From Gammaproteobacteria bacterium (GTDB lineage: Bacteria > Pseudomonadota > Gammaproteobacteria > SMWH01): a stretch of 9,469 nucleotides of DNA. The notes under the pieces are model-generated. The model was not told the origin of the DNA. It worked only from the letters and a program-made list of their open reading frames with translations, and did no database searches. The position numbers were made by a program, and so were the translations under genes. The DNA is taken from assembly GCA_004357005.1 (NCBI GenBank), contig SMWH01000071.1, forward strand, positions 1-9,469, read 5' to 3'. This document shows, piece by piece, positions 1-6,314 of the stretch (its first letter is position 1; each line of letters begins with the position of its first letter).

Positions 1-428
1 AACAGCTCTTCGAAACCGATCACCCGGTGCCGGTTGTCCAGGAACAGGGCGGCGAATACCTCCCGCTGGTGCCCGCGCAGACAGGCCTGCAGGTAGCGCC
101 GCGTATCCTTGGGGTTTTTCAGGGCATCGCCGCGCTTCAGTCCTTCGGCCAGGTAGCGTCTGCCCACCTCCAGGGCGGCTTGCAGCTCCACGTAACGGAT
201 CTCTCCCAGGCCCCGGGTTTCGCAGAATCGGGGCAGTTCCGCCTCCAGCAGCCCGCGCAGCCCGTCGAAGCGGACCAGGGCGTCGCGGGCCAGATCCACC
301 GCCGAGCCACCGCGAACCCCGGTTCTCAGCAGCACCGACAGGAGTTCCGCGGTACTCAGGGCCCCGGCCCCGTACTCGAGCAGCTTCGCGCGGGGTTGTT
401 CGTCGGCTGGCCAGTCGCGGATGCTCAC
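1..428 (-). CDS. radC: RadC family protein (UPF0758), N-terminal part
   Basis: The gene is cut by the left edge; 142 codons from the start are visible. The translation begins (M)SIRDWPADEQPR and continues with LLEYGAGALSTAELL and LLRTGVRGGSAVDLA, the typical N-terminal helical domain of RadC. A helix-hairpin-helix-like stretch follows at about residues 54-80 (GLRGLLEAE...TRGLGEIRYVEL). From about residue 105 the MPN/JAB-like domain begins (EVFAALFLDNRHRVIGFEEL); its metal-binding His/Asp residues lie outside the window. The likely start is GTG at 426-428, because the homologous N-terminus begins there and no ATG occurs in frame over the next roughly 80 bases upstream. GGGAG at about 446-450 is a weak, rather distant Shine-Dalgarno. 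The gene is divergent from coaBC, a common gammaproteobacterial arrangement. The cellular role of RadC is unsettled; the old link to DNA repair is not firm. Confidence 0.93.
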   Translation of the reverse strand, partial: MSIRDWPADEQPRAKLLEYGAGALSTAELLSVLLRTGVRGGSAVDLARDALVRFDGLRGLLEAELPRFCETRGLGEIRYVELQAALEVGRRYLAEGLKRGDALKNPKDTRRYLQACLRGHQREVFAALFLDNRHRVIGFEEL

Positions 429-603
429 GAGCGGAATTCTGGGCTCCCGGGCGGGGTCGAACCATGGGCAAGCTCCGGAAACGGCGTAGGAATCAGTCCC
501 GTTCGTTTGGAAGGGGAGCTTCCGGGCAGTCAGCGGGCGCGCGAAAGCGTGTCGGGTTGCACCGGCCCACAGCGCCCGGAAATCCGATAAGATTCAGCCC
601 CCT
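429..603. other. radC/coaBC divergent intergenic region
   Basis: These 175 bp separate the two divergent starts and must hold promoters for both, but I cannot pick a convincing sigma70 pair. On the plus strand TTGCAC (557-562) resembles a -35, but the nearest AT-rich -10-like sequence, GATAAGATT (586-594), is too far downstream (spacing over 20). If that -10 is used without a good -35, coaBC would be nearly leaderless. No repeats or RNA gene were recognised. Confidence 0.4.
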
Positions 604-1845
604 ATGAGCCAAAGCCTGCAAAACCGCAACGTAGTGCTGGGCGTCACCGGCGGCATCGCCGCCTACAAGAGCGCGGACCTGGTGCGTCGTCTCCGGGACG
701 CCGGCGCCGAGGTGCGCGTGGTGATGACGCCTGCGGCTTGCGAGTTCGTCACACCGCTCACCTTTCAGGCCGTGTCGGGGAACCCGGTGCACACCAGTCT
801 GCTCGATGAGCAGGCCGAAGCCGCCATGGGTCATATCGAGCTGGCGCGCTGGGCGGATGTGGTGCTGGTGGCGCCGGCGACGGCGGATTTCCTGGCGAAG
901 CTGGCCCAGGGACGTGCCGATGATCTTCTGAGCACCCTGTGTCTGGCGACCCGCGCCCCCCTCCTGGTGGCGCCGGCGATGAATTCGGTCATGTGGGAAA
1001 ACAGGGCAACACAAGACAACGTTGCTCTGTTGGTTCGGCGGGGCGTGCGCATGCTGGGTCCCGGGGTGGGCGATCAGGCCTGCGCTGAGACGGGTTACGG
1101 CAGGATGCTCGAACCTCTGGAGCTGGTGGAGGAAGTCAGCCGCGGGTTCGGTCCCCGGGTGCTCGATGGCGTCACGGTAATGATTACCGCGGGCCCGACC
1201 CGGGAGCATCTGGACCCGGTGCGGTTCATCAGCAATCGCAGTTCGGGCCAGATGGGCTACGCGATGGCCGCGGCGGCCAGAACGGCGGGCGCAGATGTCT
1301 TGCTCGTCAGTGGTCCGGTGCGGCTCGCGGTACCCGAGGGCGTCGAATATGAAAGCGTCGAATCCGCGGTGGAGATGCATGACGCCGTGATGGCCCGGAT
1401 CGCCGACGTGGACATCTTCATCGGCGTGGCCGCCGTGGCGGATTACCGGCCAGTGCGCCCCAAGCCCCGCAAGATCAAGAAAGACGAGGCGCGGCTGGAC
1501 GTGTCCCTGGAGCGCAACCCGGACATTCTCAGGGATGTGGCTTCCCGGCCGAACGGGCCGTTTACCGTGGGATTCGCGGCGGAGACCCACGATCTGGAGG
1601 CGAACGCGCTGGACAAGCTCCAGCGCAAGCGCCTGGATATGATCGCGGCCAATCTCGTGGCCCGCGGGGGCCTGCAGGATGCAGTAGGATTTGATGCCAG
1701 CGAGAATGCCCTGGAAGTATTCTGGCCAGGGGGGCAGTTGAGCCTGGAGCGGGGACCCAAGACGATCCTGGCAAAACAGTTGGTGGAGTTGATCGCCCGG
1801 CAGTACCGGGGCCAACACCCGGTGCGCCCGCGCGCTGTAAGCTGA
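604..1845 (+). CDS. coaBC: Bifunctional phosphopantothenoylcysteine decarboxylase / phosphopantothenate-cysteine ligase
   Basis: This 413-residue protein carries out two successive steps of coenzyme A synthesis in the cytoplasm. The CoaB half joins 4'-phosphopantothenate to cysteine using CTP; the FMN-dependent CoaC half decarboxylates the product to 4'-phosphopantetheine. The N-terminal CoaC flavoprotein domain (about 1-185) shows GVTGGIAAYKS, the catalytic His77 in MGHIELARWAD, the PAMN motif (124-127) with Trp131, and the active-site-lid Cys160 in GDQACAETGYGR. The CoaB domain (about 188-400) shows TAGPTREHLDPVRFISNRSSG with Asn211, AAVADYRP and the basic KIKK box (290-293), all matching the E. 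coli enzyme at nearly the same numbering. Length is normal and no key residue is missing. The ATG at 604 gives the standard N-terminus; no strong Shine-Dalgarno precedes it. The gene probably heads a transcript with dut and algC. Confidence 0.97.
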   Translation: MSQSLQNRNVVLGVTGGIAAYKSADLVRRLRDAGAEVRVVMTPAACEFVTPLTFQAVSGNPVHTSLLDEQAEAAMGHIELARWADVVLVAPATADFLAKLAQGRADDLLSTLCLATRAPLLVAPAMNSVMWENRATQDNVALLVRRGVRMLGPGVGDQACAETGYGRMLEPLELVEEVSRGFGPRVLDGVTVMITAGPTREHLDPVRFISNRSSGQMGYAMAAAARTAGADVLLVSGPVRLAVPEGVEYESVESAVEMHDAVMARIADVDIFIGVAAVADYRPVRPKPRKIKKDEARLDVSLERNPDILRDVASRPNGPFTVGFAAETHDLEANALDKLQRKRLDMIAANLVARGGLQDAVGFDASENALEVFWPGGQLSLERGPKTILAKQLVELIARQYRGQHPVRPRAVS

Positions 1846-1949
1846 TATTCCGTTGTTTTCGGTTTCACGTTTTGGCGATCCCCATTGGCTGCTTGGGGAG
1901 TCGATGGCTGGACGGCTTTTTCTCATCATGCAGGCGGGAGTTGAGGACG
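1846..1949 (+). other. coaBC-dut spacer
   Basis: This 104-bp gap contains a weak 5-bp inverted repeat, CCCCA/TGGGG (1880-1884 and 1894-1898), and a short T run (1917-1922) some distance after it. They are too far apart to be a convincing intrinsic terminator. The reading frame of dut stays open back to an ATG at 1872, but that extension (MAIPIGCLGSRW...) does not resemble dUTPases. I see no clear promoter, so read-through from coaBC is the simplest reading. Confidence 0.35.
1937..1940 (+). promoter_or_regulatory. Shine-Dalgarno deciding the dut start
   Basis: GGAG lies 9 bases before the ATG at 1950 (GGGAGTTGAGGACG-ATG), with a second purine patch, GAGG, at 1943-1946. It supports initiation at 1950 rather than at the in-frame ATG at 1872. 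Confidence 0.6.
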
Positions 1950-2408
1950 ATGCTCCGGAAAATTCAAGTCAGAATTCTCGACGGCCGCATCGGCAAACAG
2001 ATCCCGATGCCGAAATATGCCACGGACGGGTCCGCCGCCATGGACCTGCACGCCTGTCTCGACGAATCGTTTGTTATCCAGCCGGGAGAAACCCGGCTCA
2101 TTGGTACCGGGATCGCCATTCACATGGGCGATCCGCAGTTATGCGCCATGATCCTTCCGCGGTCAGGGTTGGGTCACAAACACGGGATCGTGCTGGGCAA
2201 TCTGGTGGGTCTCATCGACTCTGATTATCAGGGCCAGCTCCTTGTTTCCTGCTGGAACCGCGGTCGCGAACCCTTCACTGTCGAGATCGGCGAGCGCATC
2301 GCGCAGATCGTGTTCGTCCCGGTCGCCAGAGCGAGCTTTGAGGTGGTGACAGCTTTCGAGGAATCCGTTCGCGGAGAGGGAGGGTTCGGCCACTCGGGTC
2401 GCCGTTGA
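1950..2408 (+). CDS. dut: Deoxyuridine 5'-triphosphate nucleotidohydrolase (dUTPase)
   Basis: This 152-residue trimeric-type dUTPase hydrolyses dUTP to dUMP and pyrophosphate, keeping uracil out of DNA and supplying dUMP for thymidylate synthesis. All five conserved motifs are visible: motif 1 DGSAAMDLHA (26-35), motif 2 LPRSGLGHKHG (69-79), motif 3 GNLVGLIDSDYQGQL (83-97) with the catalytic Asp90 and base-stacking Tyr93, motif 4 GERIAQIVFVPV (114-125), and the C-terminal Gly-rich arm RGEGGFGHSGR (141-151). Length equals the E. coli enzyme (151 residues). The start at ATG 1950 is chosen because homologues begin with about MLRKIQVRILD and a Shine-Dalgarno precedes it; the frame is open further upstream. 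Its TGA overlaps the earliest possible start of algC, suggesting translational coupling. Confidence 0.97.
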   Translation: MLRKIQVRILDGRIGKQIPMPKYATDGSAAMDLHACLDESFVIQPGETRLIGTGIAIHMGDPQLCAMILPRSGLGHKHGIVLGNLVGLIDSDYQGQLLVSCWNRGREPFTVEIGERIAQIVFVPVARASFEVVTAFEESVRGEGGFGHSGRR

Positions 2409-4759
2409 TAGCCGTGTTGTTCCGTCGTCCCAGAATGCACATCCCGAAGGAGGTTAATCCGCGCTCCCAGCGTATGGTGCTGCGCATGGGCCTGGCATTG
2501 GGGATTCTGGGCGCCATCGTCTTCGGACGCGAACTCGTTTTCGGGGGTTGGGAACGCATCGATGACTACTACGTCGGCCAGGCAGCCCGGGCGGCGAGTC
2601 GGGCAGTCGAAGACAGACTCGCAGTGTTTGCCGGTCGTCTCGACGCGGAATCCTCCAACCCCGCCGTACGTCGTGTGCTGGCCAGCGGGGATGTGGACAT
2701 GATCGCGGTCGAGCAAGCGAGGATTGCCGGTCTGTTTCCCACGGCTTTGCGCGTCATGCTCCTTGACGCAGACGTGGAACGGTTACGGCCGGGGCCGTTT
2801 CCACAGCCTGGTTTTGCCACGCTCGATGTCCTCAAGAACGCGAAACGTGCAGGCGCCGCCCCGGAGATGGAAGCCCATCTGTTCGGTCACGAGGGCCAGC
2901 ACATCGATCTGGTGCGTCGCGTGGACGTCGAGGACGGTTCCGTGGTGCTGGGTTTCTTGCTGGTGAGCCTGCCGGTGGAAACAGTAATCGACGTATTTCA
3001 GCAGGCCGCTACGGAGGGTGGCTATTTTGAACTCCGGCAGGGTACCTCGAGGCCGCACGGTTTACTGATGGCATCGCGCGGGGAGATCCGGGGCAGCCTG
3101 TTCGATCCGCAGGGCATATTCGACATCCCGGGTTCGCGTTTTCACGTGGCTTATATGGCCCCGGTCCGGGTCGGGTTGCTGGGGACACGCAACACGCTTG
3201 CATTGAGCACGGGGTTTGTGTCGAGCCTGCTGCTGGTCATGTTGTTGATGATTCAATGGAGACGAGCGACCCGCATGGCGGCAGCCAGGTCCATTCCAGC
3301 GCCCGTGTGGATGCCGCCGGAAACCCTCGAAGAAGAACCCGCTGTGTCGGGGACGATTGCCGCGGATGTGGAGGAAGCGCCGACGGTGGATGTCCCGGCC
3401 AGCATCTTTCGTGCCTACGATATTCGGGGCATCGTTGGGGACGGTCTGACTCCGGAAACCGTCGAGGTTATCGGCCGCGCTATTGGCAGCGAAGCCCGTG
3501 AACGTGGGCTCAGCGACATCATCGTTGGGAGGGATGGTCGCGAGTCCGGGCCGGAATTGTGCGCGGCCCTGGTTGAGGGTCTGACATCAACCGGTTGCAA
3601 CATTATTGACATCGGCATGGTGACCTCGCCGATGCTTTACTACGCAACCCATCACCTCTCTACTTCGTCTGGTGTCATGGTGACAGGCAGCCATAACCCT
3701 TCCGAATACAACGGTTTCAAGATCATGTTGGATGGTGAAACCCTGTCCGACGCCGCGATACGTTCGCTTCATACGCGGATCCTGGAAAGCCGTTTTGCCA
3801 AAGGCAATGGACGCTACAGGGAAAGGGATATTGGCAAGGACTACGTGGACCGCGTGGTGGGAAACATCAACCTGGACCGCCCGCTGAAAGTGGTTGTGGA
3901 CTGCGGCAACGGCGTCGGAGGGCTGGTCGCCCCGCAGATTTTTGAAGCTATCGGTTGCCAGGTCATTCCCCTTTATTGCGAAGTGGATGGCACGTTTCCG
4001 AACCACCATCCGGATCCCAGCGTCCTCGATAACCTCCGCGATTTGATGATGACGGTGGGCAGGGCCGGTGCCGATCTCGGGCTGGCGTTCGACGGTGACG
4101 CGGATCGCCTGGGACTGGTGACGCCCAGCGGCAAGGTCATCTATCCGGACCGGATCATGATGCTCCTGGCCCGGGACGTACTGACCCGCAACCCCGGACA
4201 GCCGATTATTTTCGATGTGAAGTGTTCGCGCTACCTGGCGGACGTGATCCTGGAAAACGGCGGTGAGCCCGTGATGTGGCGCACCGGGCATTCGCTCATC
4301 AAGCGAAAGATGAAGGAACTCAAGGCGCCACTGGCTGGAGAAATGAGCGGTCATATCTTCTTTGCCGAGCGTTGGTACGGATTCGACGACGCGGTGTATG
4401 CGGGGGCGCGGGTGCTGGAGATACTCGCCGCGGACTCGCGCACCACCGATGAAGTATTCGACGAACTGCCGGAAGGGGTCAGTACGCCTGAACTCAAGAT
4501 CCACATGGCCGAGGGGAGTCAGTACGAGTTCATGGACAAGTTCCGCCACCTGGCGTCATTTGAAGACGCCAGCGTCACGACCATTGACGGAATACGCGCC
4601 GATTGGCGTGACGGATGGGGCCTGGTGCGGTGTTCAAATACCACGCCGTGTCTGGTATTGCGATTCGACGCGGACAATCCCAAGGTGCTGGCTCGAATCC
4701 AGGAAACTTTCAGGGAACAGTTGCTGTCACTCGATCCGGATCTGAAATTGCCCTTCTGA
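2405..4759 (+). CDS. algC: Phosphomannomutase/phosphoglucomutase with N-terminal membrane-anchored extension
   Basis: The protein is up to 784 residues. The C-terminal ~455 residues are an alpha-D-phosphohexomutase of the AlgC type, interconverting 6-P and 1-P forms of mannose or glucose for exopolysaccharide and LPS precursors. Seen motifs: SIFRAYDIRG (333-342), phosphoserine loop TGSHNP with Ser429, metal loop DGDADR (563-568), sugar-recognition loop GEMSGH (645-650), phosphate loop RCSNTTP (742-748). Ahead of it are a predicted membrane helix (about 27-47), a periplasmic segment of about 210 residues whose pattern suggests a Cache-like sensor fold (inference), a second helix (about 264-284) ending in IQWRRATR, and an acidic Pro-rich linker (about 295-330). 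From memory, similarly long forms are annotated in Pseudomonas and Xanthomonas, whereas the studied soluble AlgC is 463 residues. The start is uncertain: TTG 2405 overlaps the dut stop (TTGA); GTG 2414, ATG 2435 and ATG 2474 are alternatives that keep the first helix. Confidence 0.93.
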   Translation: MIAVLFRRPRMHIPKEVNPRSQRMVLRMGLALGILGAIVFGRELVFGGWERIDDYYVGQAARAASRAVEDRLAVFAGRLDAESSNPAVRRVLASGDVDMIAVEQARIAGLFPTALRVMLLDADVERLRPGPFPQPGFATLDVLKNAKRAGAAPEMEAHLFGHEGQHIDLVRRVDVEDGSVVLGFLLVSLPVETVIDVFQQAATEGGYFELRQGTSRPHGLLMASRGEIRGSLFDPQGIFDIPGSRFHVAYMAPVRVGLLGTRNTLALSTGFVSSLLLVMLLMIQWRRATRMAAARSIPAPVWMPPETLEEEPAVSGTIAADVEEAPTVDVPASIFRAYDIRGIVGDGLTPETVEVIGRAIGSEARERGLSDIIVGRDGRESGPELCAALVEGLTSTGCNIIDIGMVTSPMLYYATHHLSTSSGVMVTGSHNPSEYNGFKIMLDGETLSDAAIRSLHTRILESRFAKGNGRYRERDIGKDYVDRVVGNINLDRPLKVVVDCGNGVGGLVAPQIFEAIGCQVIPLYCEVDGTFPNHHPDPSVLDNLRDLMMTVGRAGADLGLAFDGDADRLGLVTPSGKVIYPDRIMMLLARDVLTRNPGQPIIFDVKCSRYLADVILENGGEPVMWRTGHSLIKRKMKELKAPLAGEMSGHIFFAERWYGFDDAVYAGARVLEILAADSRTTDEVFDELPEGVSTPELKIHMAEGSQYEFMDKFRHLASFEDASVTTIDGIRADWRDGWGLVRCSNTTPCLVLRFDADNPKVLARIQETFREQLLSLDPDLKLPF
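3370..3388 (+). promoter_or_regulatory. Possible internal start for a soluble AlgC form
   Basis: GGAGG (3370-3374) is followed 11 bases later by an in-frame GTG (3386-3388, codon 328). Initiation there would give a protein of about 457 residues starting just before PASIFRAYDIRG, nearly the size and N-terminus of the characterised soluble Pseudomonas AlgC. The spacing is slightly long and the motif sits in coding sequence, so it may be chance. Confidence 0.3.
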
Positions 4760-4772
4760 GGGGCTTTCCTGT

Positions 4773-4784
4773 GTAGGAGCGGCT
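4773..4784 (+). repeat. Half REP-type repeat (truncated)
   Basis: GTAGGAGCGGCT is identical to the first 12 positions of the full repeat at 4910-4935. It stops exactly where the hairpin loop should begin; the second half is absent and a different inverted repeat starts at the next base. It lies 14 bp after the algC stop. Confidence 0.65.
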
Positions 4785-4834
4785 CAGTCTCTTCACGCTG
4801 CCCGTCTACCCTGATAGCTAATCAGAGGAGACTG
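4785..4834. repeat. 50-bp segment bounded by 7-bp inverted repeats
   Basis: CAGTCTC (4785-4791) and GAGACTG (4828-4834) are perfect inverted repeats. Inside, CTGAT-AGCTA-ATCAG (4811-4825) forms a second, smaller hairpin. The segment abuts the half REP repeat. It could be a folded transcript end after algC or a tiny insertion; no T tract marks it as an intrinsic terminator. Confidence 0.45.
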
Positions 4835-4842
4835 CCAACATA

Positions 4843-4868
4843 CAAGGAGCGGCTTTCCAGCCGCGACT
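4843..4868 (+). repeat. REP-type palindromic repeat, copy 2
   Basis: This 26-bp unit has stem GCGGCT (4849-4854), loop TTCC and stem AGCCGC (4859-4864). It differs from the copy at 4910-4935 at only three outer positions. Flanking AAGGA/TCCTT (4844-4848 and 4868-4872) can extend the stem past a small bulge. Confidence 0.75.
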
Positions 4869-4881
4869 CCTTATCCTTTCC

Positions 4882-4907
4882 AATCGCGCCACGAATGGCG
4901 CTCCTAC
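4882..4907 (-). repeat. REP-type palindromic repeat, inverted copy
   Basis: On the minus strand this 26-bp unit reads GTAGGAGCG...CGCGATT, the same ends as the plus-strand copies. The stem is GCGCCA-TTCG-TGGCGC instead of GCGGCT-TTCC-AGCCGC, so paired positions have changed together. With the next unit it forms a head-to-head doublet centred on CTCCTAC-GT-GTAGGAG (4901-4916). Confidence 0.75.
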
Positions 4908-4909
4908 GT

Positions 4910-4935
4910 GTAGGAGCGGCTTTCCAGCCGCGATT
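4910..4935 (+). repeat. REP-type palindromic repeat, copy 3
   Basis: This full unit begins GTAGGAGCGGCT, has loop TTCC, then AGCCGCGATT. It ends 8 bp before the stop codon of the convergent DUF4124 gene. The GTAGGAGCGGC...GCCGCGA pattern is common as extragenic repeats in Pseudomonas-like and related gammaproteobacteria; such repeats are mobilised by RAYT-type enzymes, none of which is encoded here. Confidence 0.8.
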
Positions 4936-4943
4936 CCTCCCAG

Positions 4944-5594
4944 TCAGTTAAGGGCCCGCTGTCCCCGCTCGGAGGTGAGTTGGCGGAATCTCTCGAGATC
5001 CATCTCGTAGTTGGCTGAAATGTCGTCTTTCTCGTCTCCTTTGCGATCGATGAACGCCTGGTTTTCGGTGATCTGTGTTCGCAGATTTTCTATCGCCAGC
5101 TCTATACGCGGGCTGACGACTTCGCCGCGGCGTTCGATATTCGCCGCTTCCTTCATGAAGTTTTCGAGACTTACTTCCTGAGTTCTGATATTTGATCGGG
5201 TGACATCGATGGTGCTGTCGATGGCAGACAGTTTGTGATCCTTGGACCGGAAGAGGTCTTCCTCGTTGGCGTAAATACTCAGGAGTATCCGGTCCCGACG
5301 CGCCTTGTCGGCTTTGACGAGTTCTTCATCACGGACTTGCTGTTCGAGCTGGCGTACAGCTTCCCGTTCAGCGGCGAATTCTTCGGCGGTTTTGGCGCGG
5401 CCGATGGTATCGACGGTGATACCGCGCTCGTTCAGGATCTTGTGTTCCTGCGTCACCAGATGTGGTGGGAGCGTATCGCTGTAGTGGACATTCCCGTCTT
5501 CGTCCACCCATTTGTAAAGTTTCTGGCCTTCTGCAGAGACCTGTGTGAACGCGAGGACCAGCGCGGCGCACAACAGTGCGAGTCTGATGCTCAT
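4944..5594 (-). CDS. Secreted DUF4124 domain protein with coiled coil
   Basis: The 216-residue product starts with a clear Sec signal peptide (MSIRLALLCAALVLAFTQVSA, cleavage likely after Ala21, without a lipobox Cys). The short DUF4124 motif follows at once: KLYKWVDEDGNVHYSDTLPP (25-44). The rest (about 65-210) is highly charged and helical with heptad-like spacing, most likely a coiled coil (EREAVRQLEQQVRDEELVKA and about 118-185). DUF4124 modules are frequent in exported gammaproteobacterial proteins, but the function is not known to me; an envelope location follows from the signal. The ATG at 5594 is supported by AGGG 8 bases upstream. The gene lies 49 bp downstream of pyrE on the same strand and may be co-transcribed, without an obvious functional link. 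It converges on algC across the REP cluster. Confidence 0.88.
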   Translation of the reverse strand: MSIRLALLCAALVLAFTQVSAEGQKLYKWVDEDGNVHYSDTLPPHLVTQEHKILNERGITVDTIGRAKTAEEFAAEREAVRQLEQQVRDEELVKADKARRDRILLSIYANEEDLFRSKDHKLSAIDSTIDVTRSNIRTQEVSLENFMKEAANIERRGEVVSPRIELAIENLRTQITENQAFIDRKGDEKDDISANYEMDLERFRQLTSERGQRALN

Positions 5595-5643
5595 GGTGTC
5601 AGCCCTGCCAGTCAGTGATCATTTGCCCAATACTATCTTTTTT

Positions 5644-6285
5644 TCAGGCGCCGTACTGTGCCCTGTACCGCTCCACCTGGGGCAGGTGTTCCGCCAGATC
5701 CGGGTGTTCGGCCACAAAGACCAGCAGGTGGTCCAGGTCCGAGATGCTGATTACCGGCGCGCCCAGCAGGTCCTGAACCTCTGCTACTGCGCTCACCTCG
5801 CCCTGTCCACGCTCCTGTCGGTCCAGGGCGATTGCCATGCCCGCGATCTCCGCGTTTTCATGGAGGATAAGGTCCCGGGCGCGGCGCGCGGAGGTGCCCG
5901 CGGAGATTACGTCGTCCACGATCAATACCCGGCCTTTTAACGGCGCGCCCACGAAGATGCCGCCCTCGCCGTAACTCTTGGCCTCTTTGCGGTCAAACGC
6001 CCAGGCAACGTCCCGGTCGTGTGCGGCTGAAAAGGCGATGGCAATCGCAGATACCAGCGGTATGCCCTTGTAAGCCGGCCCGAACAGCATGTCGAACTCG
6101 AGACCGGCCTTAACGATCGCCCGGGCGTAGTACTCGCCCAGGATCCGCAGCCGTTTCCCGGTATCGAACAGGCCGGTGTTGAAGAAATAGGGGCTGACTC
6201 TTCCCGACTTGAGCGTGAACTCGCCGAACTCCAGAACGCCGCACGCAAGAGCGTATTTCAGAAACTCGGTGCGGAAATTGCTCAT
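5644..6285 (-). CDS. pyrE: Orotate phosphoribosyltransferase
   Basis: This 213-residue type I phosphoribosyltransferase joins orotate to PRPP to give orotidine 5'-monophosphate in de novo pyrimidine synthesis; it acts as a cytoplasmic dimer. Seen: Lys26 and Phe34-Phe35 (FTLKSGRVSPYFF), AYKG with Lys73, the catalytic loop FDRKEAKSYGEGG with Arg99, Lys100 and Lys103, and the PRPP motif VLIVDDVISAGTS (120-132). Numbering and length match E. coli PyrE (213). One difference is Tyr105, where E. coli has His105 in the flexible loop. The ATG at 6285 gives the standard N-terminus (MSNFRTEFLKYAL), but no Shine-Dalgarno precedes it (CGGCC directly before the ATG). The gene is divergent from the exonuclease gene with about 29 bp between starts, so promoter and leader must be very compact. 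Confidence 0.97.
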   Translation of the reverse strand: MSNFRTEFLKYALACGVLEFGEFTLKSGRVSPYFFNTGLFDTGKRLRILGEYYARAIVKAGLEFDMLFGPAYKGIPLVSAIAIAFSAAHDRDVAWAFDRKEAKSYGEGGIFVGAPLKGRVLIVDDVISAGTSARRARDLILHENAEIAGMAIALDRQERGQGEVSAVAEVQDLLGAPVISISDLDHLLVFVAEHPDLAEHLPQVERYRAQYGA

Positions 6286-6290
6286 GGCCG

Positions 6291-6301
6291 CGTATGATAC
6301 G
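6291..6301. promoter_or_regulatory. Symmetric palindrome, possible bidirectional -10
   Basis: CGTATGATACG is a perfect 5-bp inverted repeat around one base in the short gap between the divergent pyrE and exonuclease genes. It reads TATGAT on the plus strand (6293-6298) and TATCAT on the minus strand, each five of six matches to the -10 consensus. No good -35 is seen on either strand at 16-18 bp. It might instead be a small operator or chance. Confidence 0.3.
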
Positions 6302-6314
6302 CCACTGCCGGACC

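Noticed and set aside
27..590. A 187-codon plus-strand frame at the left end
   Set aside because: It overlaps radC antisense; the minus-strand translation is clearly RadC, so this is its shadow.
493..1929. A 478-codon open frame on the minus strand, antisense to coaBC
   Set aside because: Its translation is rich in His, Arg and Pro with no recognisable domain and lies exactly over coaBC, which has every catalytic motif. It is a high-GC shadow frame.
1872..1949. A 26-residue N-terminal extension of dUTPase
   Set aside because: The added residues do not match dUTPases, and a Shine-Dalgarno sits before ATG 1950.
3587..4549. A 320-codon minus-strand frame opposite algC
   Set aside because: It mirrors the conserved phosphohexomutase domain and has no family resemblance of its own.
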